From NCBI RefSeq assembly GCF_030463535.1, contig NC_132880.1, positions 41,235,842-41,299,841 of the forward strand: DNA of 64,000 nucleotides. Direction: 5' to 3'. Shown in pieces: positions 1 through 12,600 of the stretch (position 1 is its first letter; every line of letters starts with the position of its first letter). The notes beneath the pieces were generated by a model. It did no database searches. It had not been told where the DNA came from and saw nothing but the letters and a program-made list of their open reading frames with translations. A program made the position numbers and the translations under genes. The DNA is from Salminus brasiliensis (Eukaryota > Chordata > Actinopteri > Characiformes > Bryconidae).

Positions 1-3000
1 GAAAAGGTGGTGGAAAATGACTGTCCAAAAAAGAAGGAGCACATTGCAACAGGTAAAAAGAATGATTTGTGGTGTATGTATTTGACCAAATGAATTTTGC
101 TGCGTGAAAAAATGTAGAGGTCCTTATCCAGCTGTATTAAGTCTTTCTTATTTTTATAATTTATGCATGAATTAAGAGAAGGGAAGTGCTTCTCAGAACA
201 CAGGAACAGCTTTAATCTGTGTTTGAAAAAGAACAGAACATATCTGGTTCGGATTTATCAAGGTCATCGGCTAGGCAAACATGCCGACTCTGGTGGCAGA
301 AGAGCAAAAATAGCGATTGTTATTAGGAACAACGGCTGATGCTCAGTGACTCAAGGCCAGGAACAGATAGTAGTTAGTCTAAAAACATGAAGTTAAAAGA
401 AGTTTGAGCTACCCAAAAGGTGGCCATGACAGAGCTTGAAAGGATTAAGCTCTGCACATATGGACCACGAAAGATGTAACTTAAGGCAGGCAAGGAAGCC
501 CCTCGGGGAAGGGATGGGTTTAGAATTTGATTATTCCTTTAAATCAAATTTATTTGTATAGCGCTTTTTATAACTGGTGTCACAAAGCAGCTTTACACAA
601 TCAGTAATTAGTAAAAAGACAAGAAATCAACAATATAAGAAGATATGAACACCTAAGACCCCCTAGTAAATGAGCAAAAAGCTTATTCCTGCTCTTTTAT
701 TTTTAACCAGATTTCTTTTTCATTCATAGCAAATGATTTCTTGTAATCCTCTCTTTTTTTTTTTTTTACTTTGAATATATTGGGCAAAAAAATGTTCACT
801 GGCAAATTTTGTCCCAACCCGAGAGTTTTCACTGGCCATCAACTTTTGTTCTTTAGCTAATTGAGTGACCAAATAGGATTAGCTCTATTGCTAAAAAATA
901 GCTCTATTCCATAAAAAATGACAACACATTGATGATGGCGATGCATCTCTATCCTTTTTTTTGTGTGTTTGTTTATGTTGTCTTTGTACTGTTTTGTTCT
1001 TCAGGTGCTGAGAATTCGACAAATGAACAGGAACTAGAAGCTTCTCAAACCAGTGGTGAAACAAGTGAGATACAAATAGAGATGTTGAAGTTCCAAAGTA
1101 ACTATATTTCTAAAGGTGCTATTAACATGGAATTCAACCAGATGTCACCAGATGTCTGTATCAACCCATCTAAGCCACACATGCAAAAACAAAAACAAAC
1201 CATACCATAATACTTCATACAAAGTAAACCATTGTTGTTGAGGACAGCCCAAGACGCCTCCTGTATGGAGACTAGTCGCATGCATTGCTCAGGTGTGATT
1301 TTGACCCATTCTTCCACACAAACACTCTTCAAATCCTAAAGGTTCCATGGGCTCCTTCTATGAAATCTGAGCTTTAGTTCCTTCCAGAAACTTTCAGTTG
1401 GATTCAGGTCAGGTGATTGGCTGGGCTATTCTAGCAGCTTTGTTTTCTTTCTCTAAAACCCTTTGAGAGATTCCTTAGCTGTGTGTTAGGGATCATTATC
1501 TTGCTGAAATGTCCACCCTCAGTTTATCATCCTGGTAGATGGCAGCAGCTTTTTTTTTTATTATTTTTTTTTAATCAAGAATGCCTCTGTACATTTGTCC
1601 ATTCATCCTTCCCTCAATTATATGAAGCGTACCAGTGATATATGCTGAAAATCAGCCCCACACCATGATGTTCCCACCTCCAAAGTGCACTGTTGGTATG
1701 GTGTTTTTAGGTGATATGACCTCATGACATCCAAAGAATTCAATGTTGGTCTCGTCTGACCAGATTATATTCTCCCTGTGTTTTACAGGTTTGTCTAAAT
1801 GTTGTTGAGCTGAACATAAAAAACAGGTTAAAACGTGTTTACTTCAACAATGGAGTCTTGCATGGTGAGGGTGCATACAGTCCATGGCGGTTGAGTGCAT
1901 TATTTAGTGTTTTCTTTGAAACAATTGTATCTGCAGATTATAGGTCTCTAGGTCTAGGTCTTTCTGTAGCTCTCCACAGATGGTCCTTGGCTCTTGAACA
2001 ACTCTTCTGATAATTTGTTTCACTCCTCTGTCTGAAATCTTGCAGGGAGCATCTGGTTGTGGCCGGTTTGTGGTGAAATTATGTTCTTTCCACTTACGGA
2101 TTATGGCCAACTGACCTTCAGTAGTTTAGAAATTCTTCCATAATCAATACTATCAGTATATTTTGCAACAATAAGGCTGTGTAGGTCTTGAGAGAGCTCA
2201 CTGTTTTTACCCATCATAAGCAATTTCTTGTGTGGCACCTTAGTAAGGAGACACCTTTCTATAGGCCATCAGTTGAACCAGTTGACACTAAGTGATAAGT
2301 GGCAGGAATGCTTTCTAATTACTGATAGATTTCAGATGGTGTCATTACATTCCATGGCTTTTTGATGATCTCTTCTTTGTGTTCAATATTTTCTTTTTCT
2401 CTGTCATTTCTCATTATTGCACATCTGTGGTTTGATTTCTTTAAAAGTAAAAAAAAATCATGTCAATAGCACATTTAGAAATATATTCTCTTAGAAAATT
2501 GGTGACGTGTTCGATACTTATTTGACCCGTTCTGTGTATGTGTGTGAATTTATGGGTTGTGTGTGTGTGTCTGTGTGTGTGTCTGTGTGTGTCTGTGTGT
2601 GTCTGTGTGTGTGTCTGTGTGTGTGTCTGTGTGTGTGTCTGTGTGTGTGTCTGTGTGTCTGTGTGTGTGTCTGTGTGTGTGTCTGTGTGTGTGTCTGTGT
2701 GTGTGTGTGTCTGTGTGTGTGTCTGTGTGTGTCAATTTGTGTCAATTTGTGTCCACAGAGCAGCAGGGGCAGAGCCATCTAAAATCTACAAAACTGCCAA
2801 AAAAGGAGAAAATGAAAAAGCAGACTGCTTTAATTGGTCAGTAACCTCTGACAATAAATAATTTTGCTGTGCATTGTTATTGTGATTGGCAAACTTCATT
2901 TTCAGTAGAATATTAACTACAAATAAAAGGCTCTTTGGGTTGTAGACTCACTGTCAAACACTGAAGCAATACATTTTTTTGCTTAGTAAAATGCTGTAGT

Positions 3001-3604
3001 ATCACTCTGATACTCATGTACACAAATATATGTATCTATATTAATAATTGAATACTAATTTTGTTTTGTTTTTATTTGGGTTTTTTTCAGGGGTGAATTT
3101 TGTTACATGTGTGACCCATGGCAAAAAGAAACTGTTCTTCTGTGAACTTTGCTCTGTCAGGTGCCATTTAGACCACATGTCTAGTGTGAGCCACAGAAAA
3201 GCCTGTGTGGTAGGTCATTATGTACCATTTTCAGCATAGTACTTTTTAAATCTTTTTTTTTTTTTACTTTTTAAGTAATATATACATCATAATATACTCT
3301 CACTGTATGTCAAAGACCATGGGTAACTAAATGGGGGGGGGGGTATGTAACCTATGTTTTACAGGAACATAAGTATCCCGGTTGGACTACAAGTGATGCA
3401 CACATGGAGAAGAAGCTAAATAAGATAGCTTTGCACTTAGCAGCAGCAGAGAGGAGCACAGGGATAGAAATGAAGGTAATTCAACTGAAACTGCAGCATA
3501 TTAACTAAAGCCCCAGAACCTTTTATGGTCTAAAGTTTTATTTTTGTGTCAAATCGGTATGGTAATATTTTAAACTTTAGTTTTCGCAACATTAAAGTCA
3601 TTAT

Positions 3605-3688
<84 letters not shown>

Positions 3689-6600
3689 TAGACTGTTCAA
3701 ATGGATATCAGTTAAATATGGATATGGAGATGTGTTGTCCTCTCAAATCAATTTGACCAGATTAAACACTTCTGGGTGTATTCACTGCAAATATACATAA
3801 ATATATATATATTTTTATGTTTACCAGAAATTAACTGTCCCTGCCAAAGTCTTCACAGCTTTAAGGACTGCACCAGCCAGTGAAGGTAAGCCCTTCTGTC
3901 TTGTGAAATTTTGAACCAAAGGGACGACTGTTAAATAACTCAGGTTCCACACCAGAGGTCCTGTATAAAAAGGTCCCTTTATTTCACAATCAACAAAAAC
4001 AAACCGAAAGCAAACTTGGCAGAACGCTTTCAGTTTTGCATGAGACTTGCAGTTACTTACCACTCAGTGGATCGGGAGACCCCTTTCAATCCTGGTAGAA
4101 GACAGCCGTCTCAGCAAACTGCCGAGCTGGACCTGCAGTTTTACTCAGCCGACTCTCACCGGAAAAAGGGGGTCCCGTCCCTTATATCTTTTAACAAAAT
4201 GAGGAACTGTGCGTGGGCGAGAATGGGGGCCAACCGCTCCCGCCAGGCACAGCCTATCACTATCACTTGTACATTCCAGTGGTTTCGCAGCTGCATCCTC
4301 ATGAAAAACAAGTTATATAATTGATTATATAAACGTGAGTTTGCAGTTTAACATAACCTGTAACTTAATGTAATAATATAAAAGACCTGTATTAACATAT
4401 TACCAATACATTATGACCAGCAAGCATACCTTTAATATAAAGTGAACATGGACGTATTATATCCTTATATTCGGATATGAAGACCAAATTAGCATGGCTC
4501 CGCAGTGCACTTGCACCACTTCATAACGCCTTTCATAGTACAAACACCCTTGCAGCCTATCCAAAGGAGTAGGCCTTTTCCTAGTGGTTACATCCCATAA
4601 CCGAACAGTAATCATGAACAGTTGTTCATATGATACAGTGTGTAGGATGGAGTGCACCCTAGGCCGGCGCCTAGGTATCAGCAGGGCAGAATTCATTCTT
4701 ATTACACCTTCAAAGATTTAAACTAGACTTTTTGTTGTTGAATTTTTTTTCACATCTTCTATGTGTTTTCTTCTTAATCAGCCATGTCTGAGCTGAAATT
4801 GCAGCTGACAAAACTAAAGGCTCAACTGGACCCAAGAGGTAGCCTTGCCTGTCCAGAGCCCAACTGTAAGACAGCATCATACCATACAGAGGGTAACTAC
4901 TAAAGCAAATTTTATGTATTCTTGATATTCCTTTATCAGTAGTACTTTTCTCCAGGATTGAACAATCATTATTTGTAGCTGTAAACAACACATTGTTACA
5001 TCTGATTATTTGGCTCAGAAGAGGACTCTCTTTTATTTGGAATGCATTATTTGTGGACTAAACCAAGGATTTGTCGATTAAGCCATTTCTTCTGCACATG
5101 AATCTCCTGAGACTGTCTGCCTGATATTACTCTCCTGCTGAAGCATTGCTGAAGTGCTACCCTTCCTGTGTTATTTGTACAGGAAAATTTGCTGCAGCAA
5201 TCCCCTCATTACAGCAAGAGCAAGCCCCCTTACCAGAGATGTCAGTGATGCCAGGTGTGGTTTTGATGCGCCTAGACATTGTGAACTTGGTGAATAGTGC
5301 TTTTCTGAACATTTTCTCTAAAATGTGAAAAAATTAACAGCACCCTTTGCATTGTTTTGTTTAGATACAACAGAGAATCCTCAAAGGGGAAGCCATTCAT
5401 GGACCGTACAGTCACCTGCAGAACCTTGCAGTACACATTGTTTAAAACCATCTGTCACTCACAGCACACTGACTTTCTCTGTCACTCTGCCCCCTCTCCC
5501 ACCTCCTGTACCTGACTTGCCTCCTTTCTGCTCCTTTTCTTCTATTCCCCTAGCACCTCCTGTCCCTAACCTGCCTCCTGACTCCTCTCAGCCTGTGACT
5601 CTTACACAGTCTCTGTCTTCACCTCAAAACACATACGAGTCTGTCTGCCCTCCACCTCTGTGTGAACCGGTCTCTCCTTCCTCTCTATCTGTTGTTGCTC
5701 CTCTGTATTCTCCTACCTCTCCCTCTTCTTCCACTCCTTTATCTGAAAATTCCTCTACACTCATGCTTCTGCCACTGTCTGCCAAGAGTCATTTCAAGGA
5801 GGGTGAAGATCAAGCAGCTGGTAGGACTCTAGGTAGTTTTATTTCTCTCATACACTTTCAGTATGGCTTTCTATGCAACACTCACACTTTTAGTCTATAC
5901 CATCCAATCAGTTAATAAACATCAGTTAATCAGTTAATAAAAAACAGAAATGGTGCAAAAAAGCTCCACAGTCAATGAAAGGTAGGTACTCAAAGTTTTC
6001 AAAAGGTATAAAAACTAAATCATTACTGAGACAGCCAGCATCCCCCAAAGATGTGTCTGATTCTACCTGTTGCCTTATATGCAGCCCTTATCTCTACATC
6101 AGGATGCTGCAACCCTTTGCATAATTTGTTTTAGAATTGCTGTTCGTTTAGTCCTGCTTATATCCAGGGCAAAGCATTCTAATACCGGAAAGATGCTGCT
6201 GACATCTGCAGAACTAAAGATTCCTTCACAAATCTACACAAATCATGCACCCCTCCTAATATGAAAGGCCCCTTTTTTGGCTTGCTGCCCTTCAGGCTTA
6301 AGTAATGCCAGCTATCTCATCCAAAGGCTTGGTTGCTCAATACTGTCATACTTTAATATTTAACAAGCTATAACCCCCTTAAACAATTAATGAGAGAGGA
6401 AGACATACTTTGTCTTTGTCTCATACATAAATAATTTGTCTCCTGCATATAAGTATTCATTGTGAAAAAACTGACAATCAGCTTGTAGTCTAATAATCGA
6501 AGTACAGTGCTATGCAAACATTTGGGCACCCCTGGTGACATTTCTTTGTTACTCACTGATTTCAAAAAAACGTTTTATCTGACGCTTTGAAATTAAATTC

Positions 6601-9600
6601 TGCGCTTTTTTGGTTCAGTGTTAACATTACACTTTAGTAGTCCACACAACTTGTTTTGAAAATGCAGTAGGCTTGTTTAGGTGTTTCTTTAAAAACGTTT
6701 CACTCAGGAAAGATTTTCTACTGATGAGTCTTCCATGAATATCATATTTTTGCAGGTCATTATACAACAGTCAGTTCTGGCCATGTTAGCTGTTTTTTTG
6801 AGAAACATTCTAACCATGCTTTTATTTCGCCAACTTGTTTTGGGGTTGTTTTGTGTTTTTTTTTTTTTTTGTTGTTTTTTTTAACATTGTATCTCTCTAA
6901 ACACCGTTGTTATAAATCATAGAATGAACCAAGATGTATCATAAATGCCCTGAGCAAAAGAAAACTTAAAGAATGACCTACAACAAAAGAACTAGGACAA
7001 TGAGATGTTCCTTAAAAGGAGACTTGTGACCACCGTCTTTCTGTTGCAATAATGAAACCTTTTATCACAATCAAAAGTACAGTGTAGAGAGTCTGCCAAT
7101 TTTCTGTGCTCATTTTATACCCTACTACACGTCAAAAGTTGTACTGTTCCGATATGTGGGACATCAATCATCTAGCCCAATTGTACTCATATGGGGTGAA
7201 AATCAGCCCCCACCTTTGCTTAACCATACATGGTGCACATAAGGACACATCTGGATCAGCTTAACATCTCGGTGAGGTACATTCCAGTCTCCTAGAGTTT
7301 CATGGGCAAAGCACGTAGGAAACGAAATCTCACAGAGCTATACCCGAGAACGGAACTCTCTCTCTCTCTCTCTCTCCCCAAGACAAGCCCATGGGACCCC
7401 CACCATACTATACCCCAACTTCAGGTCTATGAACAGCATAGGTGACAAATTTCAGTCAGCGATTGAAGACGGCAAGCTAATGACTCAATAACTTAACAGT
7501 GCATCACCACTCCAGAATCTGCTGATGCTTCTGCAAAGGCTTCTACTAATAATTCTACAAGCAGTTTTCCTCCACCATTCTGGTTAACTGACATTTCTTA
7601 ATCAATTGATGAGCTGATGACTTGTGGAAACGCTACCTTCTTAGCTTATCTAATGAGCAAATGGCTAATGCTGATTGTTGGCACAAGGTTGGCCAAATGT
7701 CCTTTCTTTTGGTTTTCACACTCTAGAATTGTATGAAACAAAATACACAAATATTGCTTAAATTGTTTCTTCTTTAACATTTGCATGCCATTGTGTCCAT
7801 TTCAACCCATTGTTGTTATACCTGCAGGCACTGTTTTATCTGAGACATGGCCAAGACCCCAACCTTCCAGTGCAGAGTTGAAAAGTGCAGGCGAATCACA
7901 ACTCGGTCAGTCTTGCGGTGTTTCCATGCCTATTTCTGTTAATTCACTGAAGCATGAACGATGATGTGCTGATATCTGTTTCTGGATAATTAATAAGGGC
8001 TTGTAATTAGTTTAATAGTTGCAGCAGTTTTGAAGGCAAGGGAAGCTTTAAATATGAGAGCGGGGGAAGTGCTAAGGTTTTCAGGAAAGTGGCAATACAG
8101 GACCAGGATTGGGAACAACTGCTGTAAATGATTCAGTATTCATTGCTGATTGATATTAGGGCTGGGTGATATGGACAAAAAAAATCATATCAGAGGAGGC
8201 TTGCAGCGCTGTCTGAACTGGTTTAGGGGTGCTGAGAGAGAGAGAGGGAGAAGGGGCAGGGCTGTGAGCAGAGCAGACAAGCTGAGCAGAGCACAGCCTC
8301 ATAATAAAAGAACAGAATAAGGCAAGATTTAGACTTGAGCAATCAAATATCGATATAAATGAGAGCCTCACTCCATATGCAGCTTTGTTCATATCCCGAT
8401 ATTTCAATATATCGCCCAGCTCTAATTGATATGTATTGTTAATGTCTTTGTGTTGAAATATGCAGTGAGTACCCATTCCATCTGCTTTGAGGAGAGAAGG
8501 TCTACACAAACGTACAATTCTCTGACCTTTCCCATAGGTTTGTGCCATCTTGGAGTTTCACTTTGTGGGAACTTACCAAAACTTGTCATGTTATGAGGGG
8601 GGGGGGGTTGGGTTGTTACTGTTTTTCAGACTTGCTAACTTGTTTTTTTCCTGTTTGCCACTCACAGTGACGGGACACAGCAATGCCTATGTGTTTCTCA
8701 GTTTGCGAAACCTCTTCCGTACAGAGCCCATTATAGGTATGTGCATGTGCAGCTTTCAGTATTATTTTAGATTGTAAAGAAATTTGTCTGGAAAAACGAA
8801 TTTGTGTTTTCAGGTCTATCTGACATAGTGGAGTGCCGAGCAATGTCCCGGCCCACTTTTTTCCTCTGTCTGAACTGTGCTGAGAAGATCAGCGCAAAGA
8901 ACTTCTGTTGCCATATGACGAGTGAACACCACCAGCACTGCTCCATCCTGCGTGTGAGAATTTTTGTGATGTTTGGTTGTGTCTTAATTACTATACGCTT
9001 AATGTTAAATTTACGTATATTGTTTGACGTCTATTTTCAGAGGATTCCGGATCCTGGGATATTTCAGAAGTGGCAGATCAATGACAAATTGACTCTTCGG
9101 GATTTAGCTGGGAGACTGGCATTGATGGAGCAGGGCTTTGATGCCAAGGTAAAGAGTCTGGGAAAGCAGTGTTGGTCTTCACTAAGGATCAGCTTTTCAG
9201 GTGGTCTCAGAGTTATGATTTTGATCATATGTGAAAATGTCTCACCATTTCTTCTGCGGTCCAAATAAACAAAAAACAGCCGCAGTCTTCTTTACACTTA
9301 CTGGCTTACGGTACTTATACAGCCACAGTGTGAGTGCAGAGCAGATAAAAACAAACTGCTCAGGAGAACATCTGCCTGTGGGTTGGTGTTGTTGCAAGCA
9401 ACCGCAACACTGGCATATTAAATTAGTAAGCCCTAAGAGGCCATGTGGTAGTGATTTTACCATGATTTACTTTGACATGGAGCCTTGCATTACTTTAAAT
9501 TCCCCCAACAAATGTTAAAATGACTGACACTCTGCCTCAAGTGGTGTATTGCTTTTATTAAATGGAAACTGTTGTGGAAAAATCAATCAATCAAATACTC

Positions 9601-12600
9601 AGACACGCACAGCCTTTGAGTAACATTTATTGAGAGCAACAAGCATTTAAATGCAAGTTAAGGATTGCTGTGCTCGCAGGCAGAGAAAACTGGGTGATTC
9701 GTTATATATAACTGAATATGATTCGTTGGGACGCGTCTTTCCCCTATATGGTTATAAGATGGTTATAAGTGATATTATTGGCACATTAGACAAACTCTGC
9801 GTGGAAAAGACTAAATCCAGAATGGAGAAGCTGTTGAGACAGCACATCTACCGTCTAGCCTATTTGTGTGCTCTGCTGTAGATGTTGATGGCCGCTGTGG
9901 TTTCAGCTCACTCTCTTGTTGCTGGCTAGCCCACGCTCGCGTACACAGCATACATTCTCTTTTACCTTGTGCACATACTTGCACTTTAAGTGACCTTACA
10001 GGATCATCATTTTAGAAGCAAATATGCCAGGGCCAGTCATTATTAAGCAGTGTAAGCTAAGCGAATATTTTACTTGTGATTACCACACAAGCCTAGGTCA
10101 TTCCAAAGGATTCATCTAATGTTTCTGCAACTGTAGATTGTATTTAATTACACAAGCAAGACTTTTACTGGCTGGATGAGAACAGTAGCAACATACTTTT
10201 ATTCACATGTTTTTGTTCCACAAAACACAGCAGAACATGTGACACCTGCAATAACATTGAGATTTTTGAGAAATCCTACTCTCCTGATCCACTAATTACT
10301 GTCTTCAGAATCCTTGATCTGAAACCCATTAATTCTAAAATTTTAATCTTTAATTGAACACGACTAAACTAATCATCTGTTTGTGTACAGGTCATTAAGC
10401 TGGACCAAAAGCAGTATGAGATTTTGCAGTCTGCAGATTTCCTCAATGGTGAGTGAATCTACAGTGGCATTGAAAGGTTTGGGGACCCTTGGTCAAAATG
10501 TAGGTTACTGTGAATTAAATAGTTCAGTTTATGATTACATTTTAAGCAAGATTAGGTTTTTTGGGGACCCTGAGTGCTTTGAGGTCTCAGATTACTTTGA
10601 TCAAAGTATCAAACATTAATTAGTTTGCTTGGGCTATGGCATGTTCAGTCATCATTAGACAAAGGTGATGCAAATATCAAAGCTTCATAAATACTTACCT
10701 CAATTCCTTAAACTCTCTGAACTATTCACAATAAGAAGTACCAGAGTACCCAAACTTTTGCCTCCCACTTTCTCAATTTTATATTGGTCTTATTGTTGAA
10801 CCTAACATTAATATTTTCTTTTAGTGATTTTATAATTACAGCGGTGTACAGATGACCTGGATATGTGTTTGTGTGTATGCAAATTTTAGCAATTGAAATG
10901 CTGCAGAGGATGTATGGACCAATAGCAGGCTATAATTTCCTGTCATCTATTCGTACTGGCCAAAATCAGAAAGGTACTGTACTGCCACAGCATTATTAAA
11001 AACTGACATGTGGATCATCGTTTCTGTTTTAATCAACAATTCAAATTCCAATATTAATTTTAGAAAACTCTACAGCACCTTTACAGCAAGACCGTTCAGA
11101 AACTGATGAAAACACACCAGAACATCAGCCTCTGCAAAGCTGTGACCTGAATCCAAGCCAAACACAACCCAGACTTCACCATAGCCCAGTAGCAGACAGA
11201 GGTAAGATTGGACGATTTAAACTAAAATGTCTGTCCTGTTTTGCCAGGTAATTATCTTGAACTAATCTAATAACTATGTGGTTACTATATGACTCTTTTC
11301 CAGCTTTTGATAGAGTTCAGGACAATGAATGCACTAAAATCAGTAGCCCCATCAAGGATCAGTCACAGCTCAGTCAAAGCCCAGAGAAAACCTGGAAGGT
11401 CTCAAAGACTGGGGTTCAAGCTCAAGCAGAGCCGACACAGCTTCAGTTAAAAACTGATATAACAGCAGAGTCTGACAGGGATTCTGGAAAGGAGACACAA
11501 ACAATACCAGAAACACATAGAACAGGTAATTACTTGTATTACATAGATCTCTTACACATGATTTAATTGTACTAGGTATATTTTGGTGTGTGTGTGTGTG
11601 CGGTTGTTTTTAAAAAGGCTTTCTGTTATTGTCCTTGACTGTAAAAATTCACTTTACACAAATCTCTATAACACACTGTTCTCAGTTTAACTAATTTATT
11701 GCATTAACAGATCTTTTGTCTCTCTTCTCCAACCCCCCCCCCCCCACACACACATTCACTTTCATTATAAACTCTAGAGTCGACTACCTTGGGGGTACAA
11801 CACTTCCTCCCTAGCACAATCAAAATTAAACAGGAAAAACCTGACTATGGCGAAGGTAAGAATCTGTTTTTGCAGTTCTGTGGGTTTTGTTCAAATGTGT
11901 TTTTCAGATTTTTAATTGTTTTTACAGATGAGTTGATATGATCTCACGTACTGTCTGCTTGATTTTCTTAGTTTCTCCGAATAAATGCTGCTTTGGGGTT
12001 AACACTGCAACCAGTTTGGATGCACCACATTCTGGAGAATTTACAGGTTAGGACTGACAGAATGGTTAAGATGATGTTAAGATCACTTTAGGATTCTAAA
12101 ATAAATAATTTTAAGCACTTTATTTGGTTTTTGGCAGCCATCTTAAGTATCAATACATAAAAAAATGTTTTTGTTGTTTATACAGTCAATCCATCCAAGC
12201 ACAAAGCTGACCTGATCAATAGTGTAAACAGCAAAAGAGAGAGCAAAAGTGATGCTGTGGTTGGTCAGTATCACGGTTGGAACACCTTTTGTATATGGAT
12301 ACCAAATTCTTCACCTCCTTGTTTCTCTAATGTGTGCGCATGTGTGTCTGTCTGTGTGTTGCTTTTTCTATAGGTCTAAGCTCAGTAATTGAGTGCCGAA
12401 GTAATGGTCAGCCTTCACTGTACTTGTGTGTGGCCTGTTCCAGCAAACTCAACCATGACCTCATAATCAACCACCTAATGAAGCTTGGCCACCGAGAAAG
12501 TTACCTGGTGGGTCTACTTGAACATAAAATATAAAATGCTCCTAAAACACACATACTCAGGCACTGAGTTTGGATTGTTATCCACACAGTTAAAACAGAA

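Larger units (their letters stand above)
2759..4838 (+). other. Module 1 of the zinc-finger gene (five exons)
   Basis: Leader exon 2759-2836 begins with GQSHL after its first codons and ends in an Ile-Gly junction. Finger exon 3091-3209 carries FCELC followed by two histidines five residues apart, with only 7 residues between the second Cys and first His. Exon 3365-3475 begins EHKYPGW. Exon 3828-3885 is 58 nt. Exon 4782-4838 encodes a Leu/Lys-rich helix. Phases run 1-1, 1-0, 0-0, 0-1, 1-1. An LTR-like insertion sits in the last intron. Confidence 0.75.
5183..7905 (+). other. Inter-module linker exons of the zinc-finger gene
   Basis: Exons 5183-5254, 5365-5820 and 7828-7905 join modules 1 and 2. 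The middle exon encodes about 150 residues that are almost entirely Pro, Ser, Leu, Thr and Val, with PPLP and PPVP repeats, and is probably disordered. The 2.0 kb intron between 5820 and 7828 holds repeat DNA described separately. Confidence 0.7.
8668..10973 (+). other. Module 2 of the zinc-finger gene (five exons)
   Basis: Leader exon 8668-8736 contains GHSNAY and ends IIG across the junction. Finger exon 8814-8953 starts GLSDIVEC and has LCLNC, then 11 residues to the first His and five more to the second. Exon 9041-9148 has IPDPGIFQKW and a helix. Exon 10391-10448 is 58 nt (VIKLDQKQYEIL). Exon 10890-10973 begins AIEMLQRMYG. Exon phases are identical to module 1. Confidence 0.78.

Noticed and set aside
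2507-2861. Several overlapping Cys/Val- and His/Thr-rich open frames
   Set aside because: They are translations of the TG-rich microsatellite on both strands.
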